A model generated the notes under the pieces. It did no database searches. It was not told where the DNA came from and was given only the letters and a program-made list of their open reading frames with translations. Shown one piece after another: positions 1 to 10,630 of a stretch of DNA of 64,000 bases. The stretch comes from Symsagittifera roscoffensis (lineage: Eukaryota > Xenacoelomorpha > Acoela > Convolutidae), in assembly GCF_963678635.1 (NCBI RefSeq), contig NC_087063.1, positions 62,603,290 to 62,667,289 of the forward strand. The letters are read 5' to 3'. The stretch's first letter is position 1. Each line of letters begins with the position of its first letter. The translations under genes were made by a program, and so were the position numbers.

Positions 1-692
1 GGTAGACGGCAATTAGCAAAAAAGGTTACATCACTATAAGAAATGAATGAAAAAAAAAGAGACAGTCGGAAAAAAATCTGAAAAATTATATTTGGGCAAT
101 CACAGGGTGTGATATTATGACCTATATAAGGCATCATCGGAGCAAAATCACTGCAGCTTAGAATTATTCTCAACCAATCAGTAAATTGATAAGACGGCAA
201 TTCGTAAAAGTAGTTGCACCGTTTTTAAAAAAAATGAAGAAAAAAATTTAGATGTCGGAAGAAAGTTTTTGAAAATCTATGTTGGAAATGATTACCAAAA
301 ATTGCAGCCAACATTTTTAAATTGCTGCCAAAGTGCATTTGCAATCAAAAACGACCATCTACATAGCATTTTCAGTGAGAAAGTTGCAGCTTCAACTTAA
401 TAACGGAAAGAAAAACTTTGAAATTAACACATGGTGAAATTCAAATTATTGTCAGTCAATTTTCTTAGATCTAAGACTGCTTAGAACATGACCGACAACA
501 GCGCATCATTCGCTGTGATGCTCACCTTAACGAGGTGCTCTAGATGGATTATACATCATCCTGTAATCTTTGAGTATGAGCGACAAGAAAGCTTCAGGAT
601 TTCAATCGGCAATGCAAAGAAAAGTATTCTTGCCATTCATTCTGAAAACTGAAAATATGCTTGCCATCCCTCAAAACTTCTTTTGCTCGTGA
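1..692. other. AT-rich intergenic DNA, no gene seen
   Basis: No reading frame with family resemblance, RNA gene or repeat structure stands out. A-runs and short direct repeats only. Confidence 0.6.
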
Positions 693-965
693 ACTGAGTT
701 AAAGATTAGATGTAGTGGATGTAACTCCACCTATGTCGTCTAGACAGACCGACATTTAGCCACGAGGGTCGATGAAAACCCTAAAGAAGACACCCCAGTA
801 GGGCAACACTTGTTAGATTGTATTAAGGAGGTAGGCGGTTTTGCTGACTTGAAGTCAGAGATCATAGATCAAGCAGCTAACACTCATAAGCTACTCACGC
901 TAGAGGCTTTGCATAATTGGAGGGATAAGCCGAGGATCAACACACGCGATGAATTCAGGAGCTAA
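693..965 (+). pseudogene. GIY-YIG-type endonuclease C-terminal fragment (retroelement relic)
   Basis: A plus-strand frame reads IRCSGCNSTYVV, an in-frame TAG, then TDRHLATRVDEN, GQHLLDC, and finally LLTLEALHNW with KPRINTRDEFRS before TAA at 963-965. The order C-x-x-C, YV(G)-x-T-x-RHL-x-x-R, QH-x-x-x-C, LLTLEALH, NTRDE is the pattern I know from GIY-YIG domains at the C-terminus of Penelope-like and related reverse transcriptases. The TAG replaces the usual glycine/glutamine stretch of YVGQT, so this copy is broken. No reverse transcriptase is visible upstream, so only the 3' end remains. Assignment to the GIY-YIG class is fairly secure; the exact element clade is not. Confidence 0.6.
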
Positions 966-3278
966 TTATTTTAGAAAATTATCACTTAAATTGTAGTTTA
1001 CGTATAACATGGCTGAAAAATAAAAAACTGACTTGTCAGAATCAAAAACATTCAAAAGTCGAAACTTAATAACCATGAACGAACAAAAAAAAGAAAAAAA
1101 AAAGAAACTTACCGGAAAATGTTATTAATGATTACGTAATTTATTATGAAATTACAGTTGTTTAAATTTGATTGGTCGAAAAATTTTAGAGCATTTTTAG
1201 ACATGTTTTTCAATTTTAAGATCTTTGATCGTTTTGTAATTATTTTATAATAAAATTTTTAATCCTGATGATGCACAAAATGTTCGAAAAAGTTTGTATT
1301 AACATTTTAAATTTCTTATAAAACTATTCCTGTTAGCTCCAACAAAACTGCTGCTATTGTCCTGCCAAAAATTATATAGAAGTTACTCGCCAAGAGAAAA
1401 AACTATTGATAGCCATCAACCATTAGCTTGTCATTGCTGCTGGACCCGATCGATTCAAGGTGCGGTGCAGCGCCATAAGCAATAAATTGAAACCCGCAGC
1501 TTTTCTTGTAAGGTTGGCATAAAGCTTAGTGAGTATCTTCAGAAAAGCCAAACCCGCAGTTCGAGAACGACAGTTGACGTCATCGAAGTGTCTTTCTGAG
1601 AAACAGACATCATTGACCCTACGGTTTTGGCTGTGCGCATTCTACAATCTCTATTTCAATTACAGTTAGTACAAGTATCAACCGTAGACGACGAATAAAT
1701 GACAAAATGGAATGAATTTATTTGATGCAGTTATACTCGAGCTTTCGACGAGGAAAGCAGAGACTCAACCGGATTTGTCGTTGAATATATTATGAATTGT
1801 TGCATGTTGATTTTCGAAAGCAGCTTCAAAAAAAAACGTCGAGAACAGCTGGTCGATCTAACCAAACCTTTGGTCAGATCATAATCGAAAACCAGGTTAT
1901 ACGGTCGAATTTTTCCTGGTTATACGAAATTTTGATAAACGACCTTTTTACCGAAAAACAATAGCTGGTCTATGATTTTCTAATTTGAATGTGTCCATTA
2001 TTTCAAATGATATGAGCTTAATTTAAAACGAAGTTGATTTAAAAAATCATTTATTTCTAGATTACACCAAAATTGAAGTTTCTATCAAAATTGCAATTCT
2101 TTTTTTTCTACGCCAAAATTGAAAAACAAATATGCAATTCAAACTTGGCTGTTTATTTTTCTGATTTATCGGCAAACTCTGAAAAAAATTAAAAAACACA
2201 GAAATTATGCGTTTCAACGATATTAGAAAGGATTTTTTTTAATAATCTTCTTTATTCAGCTTTTTGTTAAGAATTTCAATCAAGATGACCAAACTCGCTC
2301 GAAATTTTTACTTAATTTGTTTCAGAATTGGCAAAAAATTACCAGGAGAAAAAAACATAAAAAAATTAAAACAGAAAAAATCATTGAAAAAAAGAAAAAG
2401 GTTTTGTTCAAGAAATAGAGCAACTAGCAGAAGCAAAAAAAATCATATGAACGACTTCGTGTTAATTAAATTGCCCTTTAGGCTCTTCTAGAAAAATTAT
2501 ATCACAGTTAGGACATAAAACCTAACAGTTTTCATCAAAAATTGAACAACAAAAGAAAAAGAAAAGGAAAAAAAATCATCAGAAAACATTTCAAAGCAAA
2601 TTTTGAAAAAATGTTTTTTGATTTTTCTACGTTATTTTCAAATGTTCTGTTACAAATGATTGTCACCCAAGTGTTCTTTGAAGCTTCAAAGTTTTGTCTT
2701 GACGTGATGAAAACTTGCTTTTCGGTATAAGAAGAAAAATAGCTACTTTCAAGCAGGTAAAGCGAGCGAGCAGGCACTTTATGACCTACTCACTAGAAAA
2801 TAGACTCAATCTGAAACTTTCAGGCCCAGTTTTTTCTCTATGGAGACAAGATCTCAAACTTCGAGCTGGTTTGAATCATGTCCGAGAAGGTTTCAAAAAG
2901 TATGTTCCCCGAACCATCCCAATGATTATTCGTGATATAAGATTTTAACTTGAAAAAAAGGAAAAAATTATAATACATCCATAGACAACAATACTCTTGC
3001 TTTAAATGATCGCAAACGAACCGTTTTGTCTTTCCACCTTTGCTAAATTAAAACCAAGAACGCTTTCTAGAAGAAGAACCTATCATGATTTGTCATTGAT
3101 TCTCGGAAAAACACGTGTATTTTTTGAAGTTTTTGATGTCTGACAAAGTCTATTTTAAGCAAACGAGTCACTGCAAACAGTTCACATCAAGTTCACCAAA
3201 ATAATGTGCTGATTCAATTATCTACAATCTGGAAATTTTGGATTCTTTTTTTCAAATTTGGTTTTTATTTCTAAAAAA
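966..3278. other. AT-rich intergenic DNA, no gene seen
   Basis: Long A/T runs and small lysine-rich or hydrophobic frames (for example around 2264-2948) that look like chance translations of homopolymers. I see no conserved domain, RNA gene or terminal repeat. Confidence 0.6.
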
Positions 3279-3322
3279 CGCTAGTCATGCAATTTTCATA
3301 TATGGAAACTGTATGACTAGTG
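3279..3322. repeat. Imperfect 44-bp palindrome
   Basis: The two halves meet at 3300/3301 around CATATATG and pair at about 18 of 22 positions. It belongs to the same family as the perfect palindrome at 3455-3504. Flanking A and T runs extend the hairpin potential. Confidence 0.75.
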
Positions 3323-3454
3323 TTTTTTTGTCAAAAAACGAAAATAAAAAAAAAGTCAAAGTTTCAGTTGTAGCAGCCCAAAAAACGCTTTAAAGTTTTG
3401 CCAGCAGTCGAATTGATTGTTCAAAGCGTTTTTTTCAAAAAAAAATTTTTTTTT

Positions 3455-3504
3455 AAATGCTAATCATACAATTTCCATATATGGAAATTGTATGATTAGC
3501 ATTT
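3455..3504. repeat. Perfect 50-bp palindrome
   Basis: Every base from 3455 to 3479 pairs with 3504 to 3480, centred in CCATATATGG. There is no spacer, so the sequence can extrude as a cruciform and its transcript would fold into a near-continuous hairpin. The arm contains ATGCTAATCATACAATTTCC. Related half copies follow at 3611-3673 and another imperfect copy lies at about 35675-35720. Confidence 0.95.
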
Positions 3505-3610
3505 TTTTCATACCATTTTTTTTCCTTTTTTAATGAAGAGATACCAATTTCGATACCAAAACAACAATAAAATACCTTTTAAAATCGATTAAACTCATTT
3601 TGCAAAAATG

Positions 3611-3673
3611 TATGAAAATTCTATGATTAGCATTTTTCCATAGACTAAGTGTATGAAATTGTATGATTAGCAT
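3611..3673. repeat. Two half-copies of the palindrome arm
   Basis: 3611-3633 and 3651-3673 both match the right arm of the 3455-3504 palindrome (TATGATTAGCAT core) in the same orientation. They lack the opposite arm, so they look like half-sites left by decay or partial copying. Confidence 0.75.
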
Positions 3674-3764
3674 TTTCGGTCTATGGAGGTCATCCCGGGT
3701 ATTATTCATGAAACTCCAGTGCGGGCACTCTGTTTCGAATGACTTTCAATTAAATCATGTAAGG

Positions 3765-3770
3765 TTTATT
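3765..3770 (-). promoter_or_regulatory. Candidate polyadenylation signal AATAAA
   Basis: Minus-strand AATAAA lies about 160 bp beyond the stop codon of the riboflavin transporter gene, a reasonable 3' UTR length. The hexamer is common by chance in AT-rich DNA. Confidence 0.4.
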
Positions 3771-3930
3771 TTAATTTAATAAACGACTATAAATTGTTGA
3801 TTTATATTGATTTAAAGAAAACTACTATAAAATAAGCTAGTCTGCTGTGGTCTATCGTTGTCGGCAAGTGAACTTTCGCAGTGACTGTACTCAAGCTGGA
3901 ACTTAGATTCCTGCAAAACTCTCCCATCAT

Positions 3931-6499
3931 CTAACTGTACGCTCCATTAGAAAACCAGTCTGTAAACTGCAGAACACAGAACGCGATAACTCCAATTGTC
4001 AACGAGCCCAAATTCTGCCAGATTATTCCGACCATCACCACACTCTCCAACTCCATCTTGCGCAGACAGTGGAGGGCGGAAGAAATCAGGGCGAATCCGG
4101 TGAACCCTTCGGCCATCCAGAGTAAAATGATCAAGGACTCCGTAATTGCTGTCGGAGCATGGCTGAGAGGGGGGTGGGAGTGGGGTCTAGGGAATCAGTA
4201 ATTAGCCAGTTGTTTAGCTAAAGATTAGGCCCTAACTTGATGGCTGAAAATTGATGTCATTAAATGATAGCAAAGAGTGTTTCCTCTGCAAAAAAAAATG
4301 TGGTCGGAATTTTTTGTGCTACTTGTACAGCAACCGGCTTCTCTTGTTTTAAAAGTTTTCTCTTTTTTTTCAGACGAAACTCAGGCATATAGTAGTTATA
4401 CATATACTTTTTTCTGGCCCAATTAAATGATTCCTTACCCCAAATTAGAGCATGTTCGAGCGATTGCTATCAAGACACAACAAACAGATAGCTGCAATAA
4501 GAGTGTCAAAACGAAAAAGGCAACTGTTTGTATGGCCTTGAAATGACACACTATGGTGGATAAGAGTAAACAAAATCCCCATAAGCAGACTGACCACGTG
4601 TAGCATCTCTGGCTGTAGAACACATTAGATCAATCAAACTGTAGGCTATCCATTGCAAAGTAAGCATTCATAAATTTCCCAAATCCACCCCTCCCCTCTC
4701 CCTCTCCCTCTCCCGCTTCTCTCACCCTCTCAACTGTCATAACACTTTTTTTCTAGATAGCTTAGTTAGTGACTTCCAGTTTTTGGTTGAAACCACCTTT
4801 AATATCCTTTTATTCCAAAACTGACTTAAAAAAACAAAAATTGCCCCAAAAAAAGTTTCGCTACAAACGAAAAAACAACTAGTAAAATTCAAAAACAATT
4901 CCATTTGTTTTTAGCGTGAAAAAAGATAAAGTTTTCCAAAAAACGAATCCAGTCAAAAATTTGTGCGCATTTCTAAACTTCTATGGCGAGCACAAAGTTT
5001 GATTGATTCCTGTAGGGCAATGTGGTAAACGAGAAAAAAGAAGGCGCAAAGGTGAACAAATTTCCTGTGGACAGTGCCAGCACAAAATACAAGAAGTATC
5101 TGTGAGCAGGTCTTCCATCAATACGTTGAAATAAGCCATGAGATGAAGCCGAACTGATCTCTCTGTTTACCTTTTGTTCTTTCGATGGAAGAAGCGCTTG
5201 AGTTTGAGTGGGAAACGAATCTGGCCAATCATGATCTTGCTCTACATCATTGTCATATTTCGGCAAAGAACTAATTCGTCCATTTATCATCATAAAAAGC
5301 GCGAGCGAAACAGTTGCAATGAAGCAAATAAAACAAAAAATTAGAAATGCAACTGTTGGACCGAAAACAAAATCAGTCGACAACGTCTCATTTGTCCCAA
5401 CGGATTGACCAGATATTTGTTCACTTGATGATGACGAGAAATTAATTCTGACTCCTTGAATAGCGGCGATTATAGTTGCGAGAAATCCCCCCGAAGTCTC
5501 GCCAACTAGGATTGCAGTGAGGAAGCTGGCGGGGAAGTCCCTTTCAGCCCACCCGTATATCAGAGTGCTTCTTAATCCGTCGAGAGAGACGAGAACAAAA
5601 GTCGAAATGAACAAACCGATGCTCACTTTGTCTTCGAGGATAGTACTAAGTTGTTCGCATTTTTCTTCTCCTTTCAATGTGATGAAACTTTTTGTGAAAT
5701 TGACCCTAACTTCAGAAAATAATTTCGGGTTTCAGTTATCGTGTAAAAGCTTGTATGAACTCTAGTTACGAAATTTCTCCAGAGGGTCTTCCTATGATGC
5801 TATATTTTAAATCGAAATACAAAGTTTGTTTTTATTGAAGCACCTGAGACACCTGAGAATCAATATGAACTTTTTCCAAAACTCAAAAACTTCATAACAG
5901 GGTAGTTTTGGTATTTCTGAGGCTTTGACATAGATAGAAGATCTAAATCACCCCGTCAAAAAACATGGATTCGGCAAAAGCCTAAAACTGATCAAACTCA
6001 ACCAATGATTGTTTGATTATTTTGGTAAGACTTCTCAAAGTTCGAACAATTTTTCCACTGCTTTAGTTTTGATTTGGAAAACACTGAAACAGCGTTTGTT
6101 ATTACAGGACTATCGCAGCAATTTAGCTCATGAGTTAACAAGCATTGAGTTTAAGAAGAAAAGAAAACTGCTATTGGCATATGACGTCGTTTTGTCCCAT
6201 AGAAAAATGATGGCGACACTGAAAAGTAGCCCCAGAAAATAAGTGGCTGCCAATGATGATTCCACGCCAATTCGATTGCAGGTGGGCAAAAGTGCGAGTG
6301 AAACTCGGGACAAACCACTGAGAACGGCAAAGAACACTCCTAAATGCCCTCCCTCGGGTAAAAAGGGGACCATAAAAGGCAGCTGGATTGAGAGACAATT
6401 GGTGTACAACCATGTATTAACTGCAGCCAGAAGAAGGAGCCAGAATAACACACCATTTCTACGACGTGACTGAAAACAATTCTTCGAAAAACTGGCCAT
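3931..6499 (-). CDS. SLC52A: SLC52-type riboflavin transporter, four exons
   Basis: Proposed exons on the minus strand: 6499-6169, 5670-4979, 4612-4548, 4162-3931. Reading phases match at each junction (1, 0, 2) and the joined product is about 439 residues; human SLC52 proteins are about 450. Exon 1 has the N-terminal membrane helix and the motif SIQLPFMVPFLPEGG, matching WVELPVVVKDLPEGW of the family. Exon 2 carries FLTAILVGETSGGFLATIIAAIQGV (family: [21 protein letters not shown]), a long polar loop, and FSFTTLPYRNQSN (family: FSCLPYG). Exon 4 carries the last two helices and ends WFSNGAYS. The family moves riboflavin across the plasma membrane. The ATG at 6499 is the first in frame. A short segment after LPYR seems absent compared with human, so a small exon may be missed between 4613 and 4978. 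A second copy of exon 1 lies upstream at 8348-8678. Confidence 0.82.
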
Positions 6500-6745
6500 G
6501 CATCTAAAAGCTGAAGGGGATTGAGGCAAGTAAAAGTCGTTAACGTTAGTCGAACACCTCGACCCAGGATATGACGACTATTTAATTCCAGAGTGAAACG
6601 CGGATAATAATGCCTTCTGTTGTTGAATTTTAAAAGGCTAGGTTTTTTTTCACATACGCTTATAACCAGTGGCATGCGCATAAATTTTTCTAGGGGGGGA
6701 GGGGCGGTTTTTCGAAAATTTCCCTCTTACGCCTTTTCCCTCTCC

Positions 6746-6785
6746 CTCAGGAATTCGACCCCCTGCCGACCCAAAGGGTTCCCCC
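6746..6785. repeat. Short dispersed motif shared with 37485
   Basis: The stretch CCTCAGGAATTCGACCCCCT followed by GCCGACCCAAA recurs at about 37480-37510 with few changes, where it lies beside a CAGGGGCGG-type end. It is probably part of an old non-autonomous hAT-like element; a CAGTGGCATGCGCA start lies at about 6668. The same block recurs at about 8925 in the second duplication copy. Confidence 0.5.
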
Positions 6786-6839
6786 TTTGTACTAATTTGA
6801 TATATCCATTTTTGGTTACGGACCCTAAAATTTTTCTAA

Positions 6840-7050
6840 GAGCGCCATCGGTGCCAATATATACTAATTTTGAGGGGGGAGCGCGCGCCGAAAAAACGCA
6901 ATTTTTTCCAAAAAGTGCCTAAAAACGCGTTTTTTGCGGAGCAGAAATTACGGCTAAAACAGGGTCTTTGTAGTGCTTTGGGAGAACTCACAGAAAATGG
7001 TCGACTTGAAAAAAAAAGTTCGACTAAAAAAGGTCGACAAAGTTTCGAAT
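6840..7050 (-). repeat. Dispersed non-autonomous repeat (GGTCGAC family)
   Basis: Reads in reverse orientation to the copies at 10346-10630 and 24640-24915. Shared landmarks are a GTCGAC block, the TGAGCTC(T)CCC-AAATCACTAAA block, AACCCTGTTTTG and a GCGCGC-rich segment. It has no coding content. A diverged relative may flank the Copia element at 30180-30335. Confidence 0.6.
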
Positions 7051-7178
7051 ATGTGGCAAAAACCAATCAAATTTGAAGTCAAAAGGAGCAACGTACAGTT
7101 TCACCGCTCCTTTTTCATAATTAGATCAACTAAATGTTTTACTGATGTAATCATAAAAGACGAGCTGTTAGAAGGTTG

Positions 7179-7304
7179 GGATCTTGTTAACTATTTCCCC
7201 CGCTATTGCAATAGAGGGGGGATTTGTTACAAGGAATCAAATTCGTACGTGCTTCACTGTTCAATTCTTTCTTTATAGGGGGGGGGGGGTACTTAACAAG
7301 ATCC
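7179..7304. mobile_element. 126-bp hAT-like MITE with 8-bp target duplication
   Basis: Ends are inverted repeats GGATCTTGTTAA ... TTAACAAGATCC. The element is flanked on both sides by GAAGGTTG (7171-7178 and 7305-7312), an exact 8-bp target site duplication, the size made by hAT and P-type transposases. It holds a C-rich tract near the left end and a run of 12 Gs (7278-7289) near the right end. It has no coding capacity, so it would need a transposase in trans. The family is unknown, because the TIR does not begin with the usual hAT CAG. Confidence 0.8.
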
Positions 7305-8347
7305 GAAGGTTGTTTTCGGCTTTTCTTGATGACCAAAAATAGTTTCTCGATTGAACTAAATTAAATTAGAGCCTACTTGCTAACAATTAGTCGTCATTGA
7401 AAATACTTGAGTTTTTATAGTTTCTTTTTTTTTTCCAGCAGAGTAGCTCTCAATTAACTACAGCAGCCAATCCAGTTTAGCCTCTAAGTCTGCTTCAGAC
7501 CAAAAAGTTTTAAGATGACTAAATTTCAGGTCAAGTACGAGTTTTCCCGACCAAAAATAGCGAAAGTAACAGGCTGAAAGTGCTTGGAAACGGAAATAAT
7601 TCTTTAGAGATAAAAAGTCGATGGACGTAGTTTTAGAGTTCTTAAACGAACAACAATTGTGTTCCACTTCACCCTGTGAGGAGGTGGATATCTCGTATAA
7701 TAGCTTTTTATTTTGTTGGTAAATAGTTTAAATGTTTTATATTATTGAAGAGATTTAGATTATCTATTCAAAAGCTGAAATGTCAAGTAACTACTGTAAC
7801 TTGTGAGCGGACAGAACTATTTTCAAATGATTTTTTCTTATATCTGAACTATTGACATTTATTATACTGGTGCAAACATCAACACGATCTTGGTCATGAC
7901 TTTTGATTAAGCAATCAATCTTTTGACTAGCGTGATAAATCTAAAGCGGCGAGTGTTTTTATAGAAAATGGCATTTCGAATGACCAGAAAGCATGCCACT
8001 GCTACAATGGCAAAAACAACCTTTTATTTATTCGGGATTGTAAGATAACAAATGTGAAAAAAAAATCTTTGATGGAATATTTTTTTTGCACAAACTGAGA
8101 AAATTTTTGCGAAACAAAATAAAAATAGGGGTATCAATCCTATTTTAAACAATCTATTTTTTGCTACCTCCAGGGGCAGACGTAGGGTTTTCTCGACGTG
8201 GAGGGGGGTATTCTCAAAGTTCGAACAATTTTTCCACTGCTTTAGTTTTGATTTGGAAAACACTGAAACAGCGTTTGTTATTACAGGACTATCGCAGCAA
8301 TTTAGCTCATGAGTTAACAAGCATTGAGTTTAAGAAGAAAAGAAAAC

Positions 8348-8678
8348 TGCTATTGGCATATGACGTCGTTTTGTCCCATAGAAAAATGATGGCGACACTG
8401 AAAAGTAGCCCCAGAAAATAAGTGGCTGCCAATGATGATTCCACGCCAATTCGATTGCAGGTGGGCAAAAGTGCGAGTGAAACTCGGGACAAACCACTGA
8501 GAACGGCAAAGAACACTCCTAAATGCCCTCCCTCGGGTAAAAAGGGGACCATAAAAGGCAGCTGGATTGAGAGACAATTGGTGTACAACCATGTATTAAC
8601 TGCAGCCAGAAGAAGGAGCCAGAATAACACACCATTTCTACGACGTGACTGAAAACAATTCTTCGAAAAACTGGCCAT
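8348..8678 (-). pseudogene. Duplicate first exon of the riboflavin transporter
   Basis: Identical in protein to the 6499-6169 exon: same ATG, LPFMVPFLPEGG motif and same candidate donor. No second copy of exons 2-4 follows, because copy 1 of the duplication lies downstream. It is therefore either a dead exon or an alternative first exon, since a transcript starting upstream of 8678 could splice over the inner copy to exon 2 at 5670. Protein sequence is intact, so 'pseudogene' here means only that it is an incomplete duplicate. If it is an assembly error, it is not a real second locus. Confidence 0.75.
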
Positions 8679-9018
8679 GCATCTAAAAGCTGAAGGGGAT
8701 TGAGGCAAGTAAAAGTCGTTAACGTTAGTCGAACACCTCGACCCAGGATATGACGACTATTTAATTCCAGAGTGAAACGCGGATAATAATGCCTTCTGTT
8801 GTTGAATTTTAAAAGGCTAGGTTTTTTTTCACATACGCTTATAACCAGTGGCATGCGCATAAATTTTTCTAGGGGGGGAGGGGCGGTTTTTCGAAAATTT
8901 CCCTCTTACGCCTTTTCCCTCTCCCTCAGGAATTCGACCCCCTGCCGACCCAAAGGGTTCCCCCTTTGTACTAATTTGATATATCCATTTTTGGTTACGG
9001 ACCCTAAAATTTTTCTAA

Positions 9019-9225
9019 GAGCGCCATCGGTGCCAATATATACTAATTTTGAGGGGGGAGCGCGCGCCGAAAAAACGCAATTTTTTCCAAAAAGTGCCTA
9101 AAAACGCGTTTTTTGCGGAGCAGAAATTACGGCTAAAACAGGGTCTTTGTAGTGCTTTGGGAGAACTCACAGAAAATGGTCGACTTGAAAAAAAAAATCG
9201 ACTAAAAAAGGTCGACAAAGTTTCG
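9019..9225 (-). repeat. Dispersed GGTCGAC-family repeat, duplicated copy
   Basis: Copy of 6840-7050 carried along by the 2.18 kb tandem duplication. Confidence 0.6.
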
Positions 9226-9356
9226 AATATGTGGCAAAAACCAATCAAATTTGAAGTCAAAAGGAGCAACGTACAGTTTCACCGCTCCTTTTTCATAATT
9301 AGATCAACTAAATGTTTTACTGATGTAATCATAAAAGACGAGCTGTTAGAAGGTTG

Positions 9357-9487
9357 GGATCTTGTTAACTATTTCCCCCGCTATTGCAATAGAGGGGGGA
9401 TTTGTTACAAGGAATCAAATTCGTACGTGCTTCACTGTTCAATTCTTTCTTTATAGGGGGGGGGGGGGGGGGTACTTAACAAGATCC
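9357..9487. mobile_element. 131-bp hAT-like MITE, second copy
   Basis: Same inverted ends and same flanking GAAGGTTG (9349-9356 and 9488-9495) as 7179-7304. It was copied by the segmental duplication and did not insert independently. It differs only in the G tract (17 Gs at 9456-9472 against 12). Confidence 0.8.
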
Positions 9488-10345
9488 GAAGGTTGTTTTC
9501 GGCTTTTCTTGATGACCAAAAATAGTTTCTCGATTGAACTAAATTAAATTAGAGCCTACTTGCTAACAATTAGTCGTCATTGAAAATACTTGAGTTTTTA
9601 TAGTTTCTTTTTTTTTCCAGCAGAGTAGCTCTCAATTAACTACAGCAGCCAATCCAGTTTAGCCTCTAAGTCTGCTTCAGACCAAAAAGTTTTAAGATGA
9701 CTAAATTTCAGGTCAAGTACGAGTTTTCCCGACCAAAAATAGCGAAAGTAACAGGCTGAAAGTGCTTGGAAACGGAAATAATTCTTTAGAGATAAAAAGT
9801 CGATGGACGTAGTTTTAGAGTTCTTAAACGAACAACAATTGTGTTCCACTTCACCCTGTGAGGAGGTGGATATCTCGTATAATAGCTTTTTATTTTGTTG
9901 GTAAATAGTTTAAATGTTTTATATTATTGAAGAGATTTAGATTATCTATTCAAAAGCTGAAATGTCAAGTAACTACTGTAACTTGTGAGCGGACAGAACT
10001 ATTTTCAAATGATTTTTTTCTTATATCTGAACTATTGACATTTATTATACTGGTGCAAACATCAACACGATCTTGGTCATGACTTTTGATTAAGCAATCA
10101 ATCTTTTGACTAGCGTGATAAATCTAAAGCGGCGAGTGTTTTTATAGAAAATGGCATTTCGAATGACCAGAAAGCATGCCACTGCTACAATGGCAAAAAC
10201 AACCTTTTATTTATTCGGGATTGTAAGATAACAAATGTGAAAACAAAATCTTTGATGGAATATTTTTTTTGCACAAACTGAGAAAATTTTTGCGAAACAA
10301 AATAAAAATAGGGGTATCAATCCTATTTTAAACAATCTATTTTTT

Positions 10346-10630
10346 GCTACCTCCAGGGGCAGACGTAGGGTTTTCTCGACGTGGAGGGGGGTATTCAAAT
10401 AACTTTCAAAAAATTGGTCGTCCTTTTTTTAGGTCGACCAAATTGTTTTTCTGAGCTCCCCCAAATCACTAAAAAACCCTGTTTTGACTAAAGTTTAGCG
10501 CCACAGGCAAATTTTGTTTTTGGGCTTTTTTTGGACACTCCCCCCTTCAAAAATAGCATATAATGACGCCAAAGGCGCCTTTAGAAAAACTTTAGAGTCA
10601 GCCAGCCAAAACTGTTTGCCTGTCTCCTCT
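10346..10630 (+). repeat. Dispersed GGTCGAC-family repeat
   Basis: Begins at the CAGGGGCAGACGTAGGG end present in both duplication copies and continues through a GTCGACC block, TGAGCTCCCCCAAATCACT and AACCCTGTTTTGAC. Matches 24640-24915 in order and orientation, and 6840-7050 in reverse. CAGGGG ends are typical of non-autonomous hAT elements, but I did not find the other terminus. Confidence 0.55.

Larger units (their letters stand above)
6032..8210. repeat. Tandem duplication, copy 1 (2,179 bp)
   Basis: This segment matches 8211-10393 base for base apart from four homopolymer length changes (7278 G run, 7010 A run, 7427 T run, 7830 T run) and one A/C difference near 8061/10243. It contains transporter exon 1, its upstream region, a hAT-like MITE and a dispersed repeat. 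The start is marked by TTCTCAAAG. Confidence 0.97.
8211..10393. repeat. Tandem duplication, copy 2 (2,183 bp)
   Basis: Direct repeat of 6032-8210. The four-base length gain is explained by +5 Gs in the MITE G tract, -1 and -1 in an A and a T run, and +1 in another T run. Both the copy-1/copy-2 junction and the right edge are followed by TTC, so a 3-bp microhomology may have mediated the event. Confidence 0.97.

Noticed and set aside
2264-2948. Several short lysine- or phenylalanine-rich frames on both strands
   Set aside because: They are translations of A/T homopolymers with no domain, and the same DNA is open on both strands by composition alone.
4435-4623. 62-residue hydrophobic minus-strand frame
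   Set aside because: Overlaps transporter exon 3 in the wrong phase. The phase that fits SLC52 and joins exons 2 and 4 is a different one.
6340-6681. 113-residue minus-strand frame (and its duplicate at 8519-8860)
   Set aside because: Shadow of transporter exon 1 in another frame; no family resemblance.
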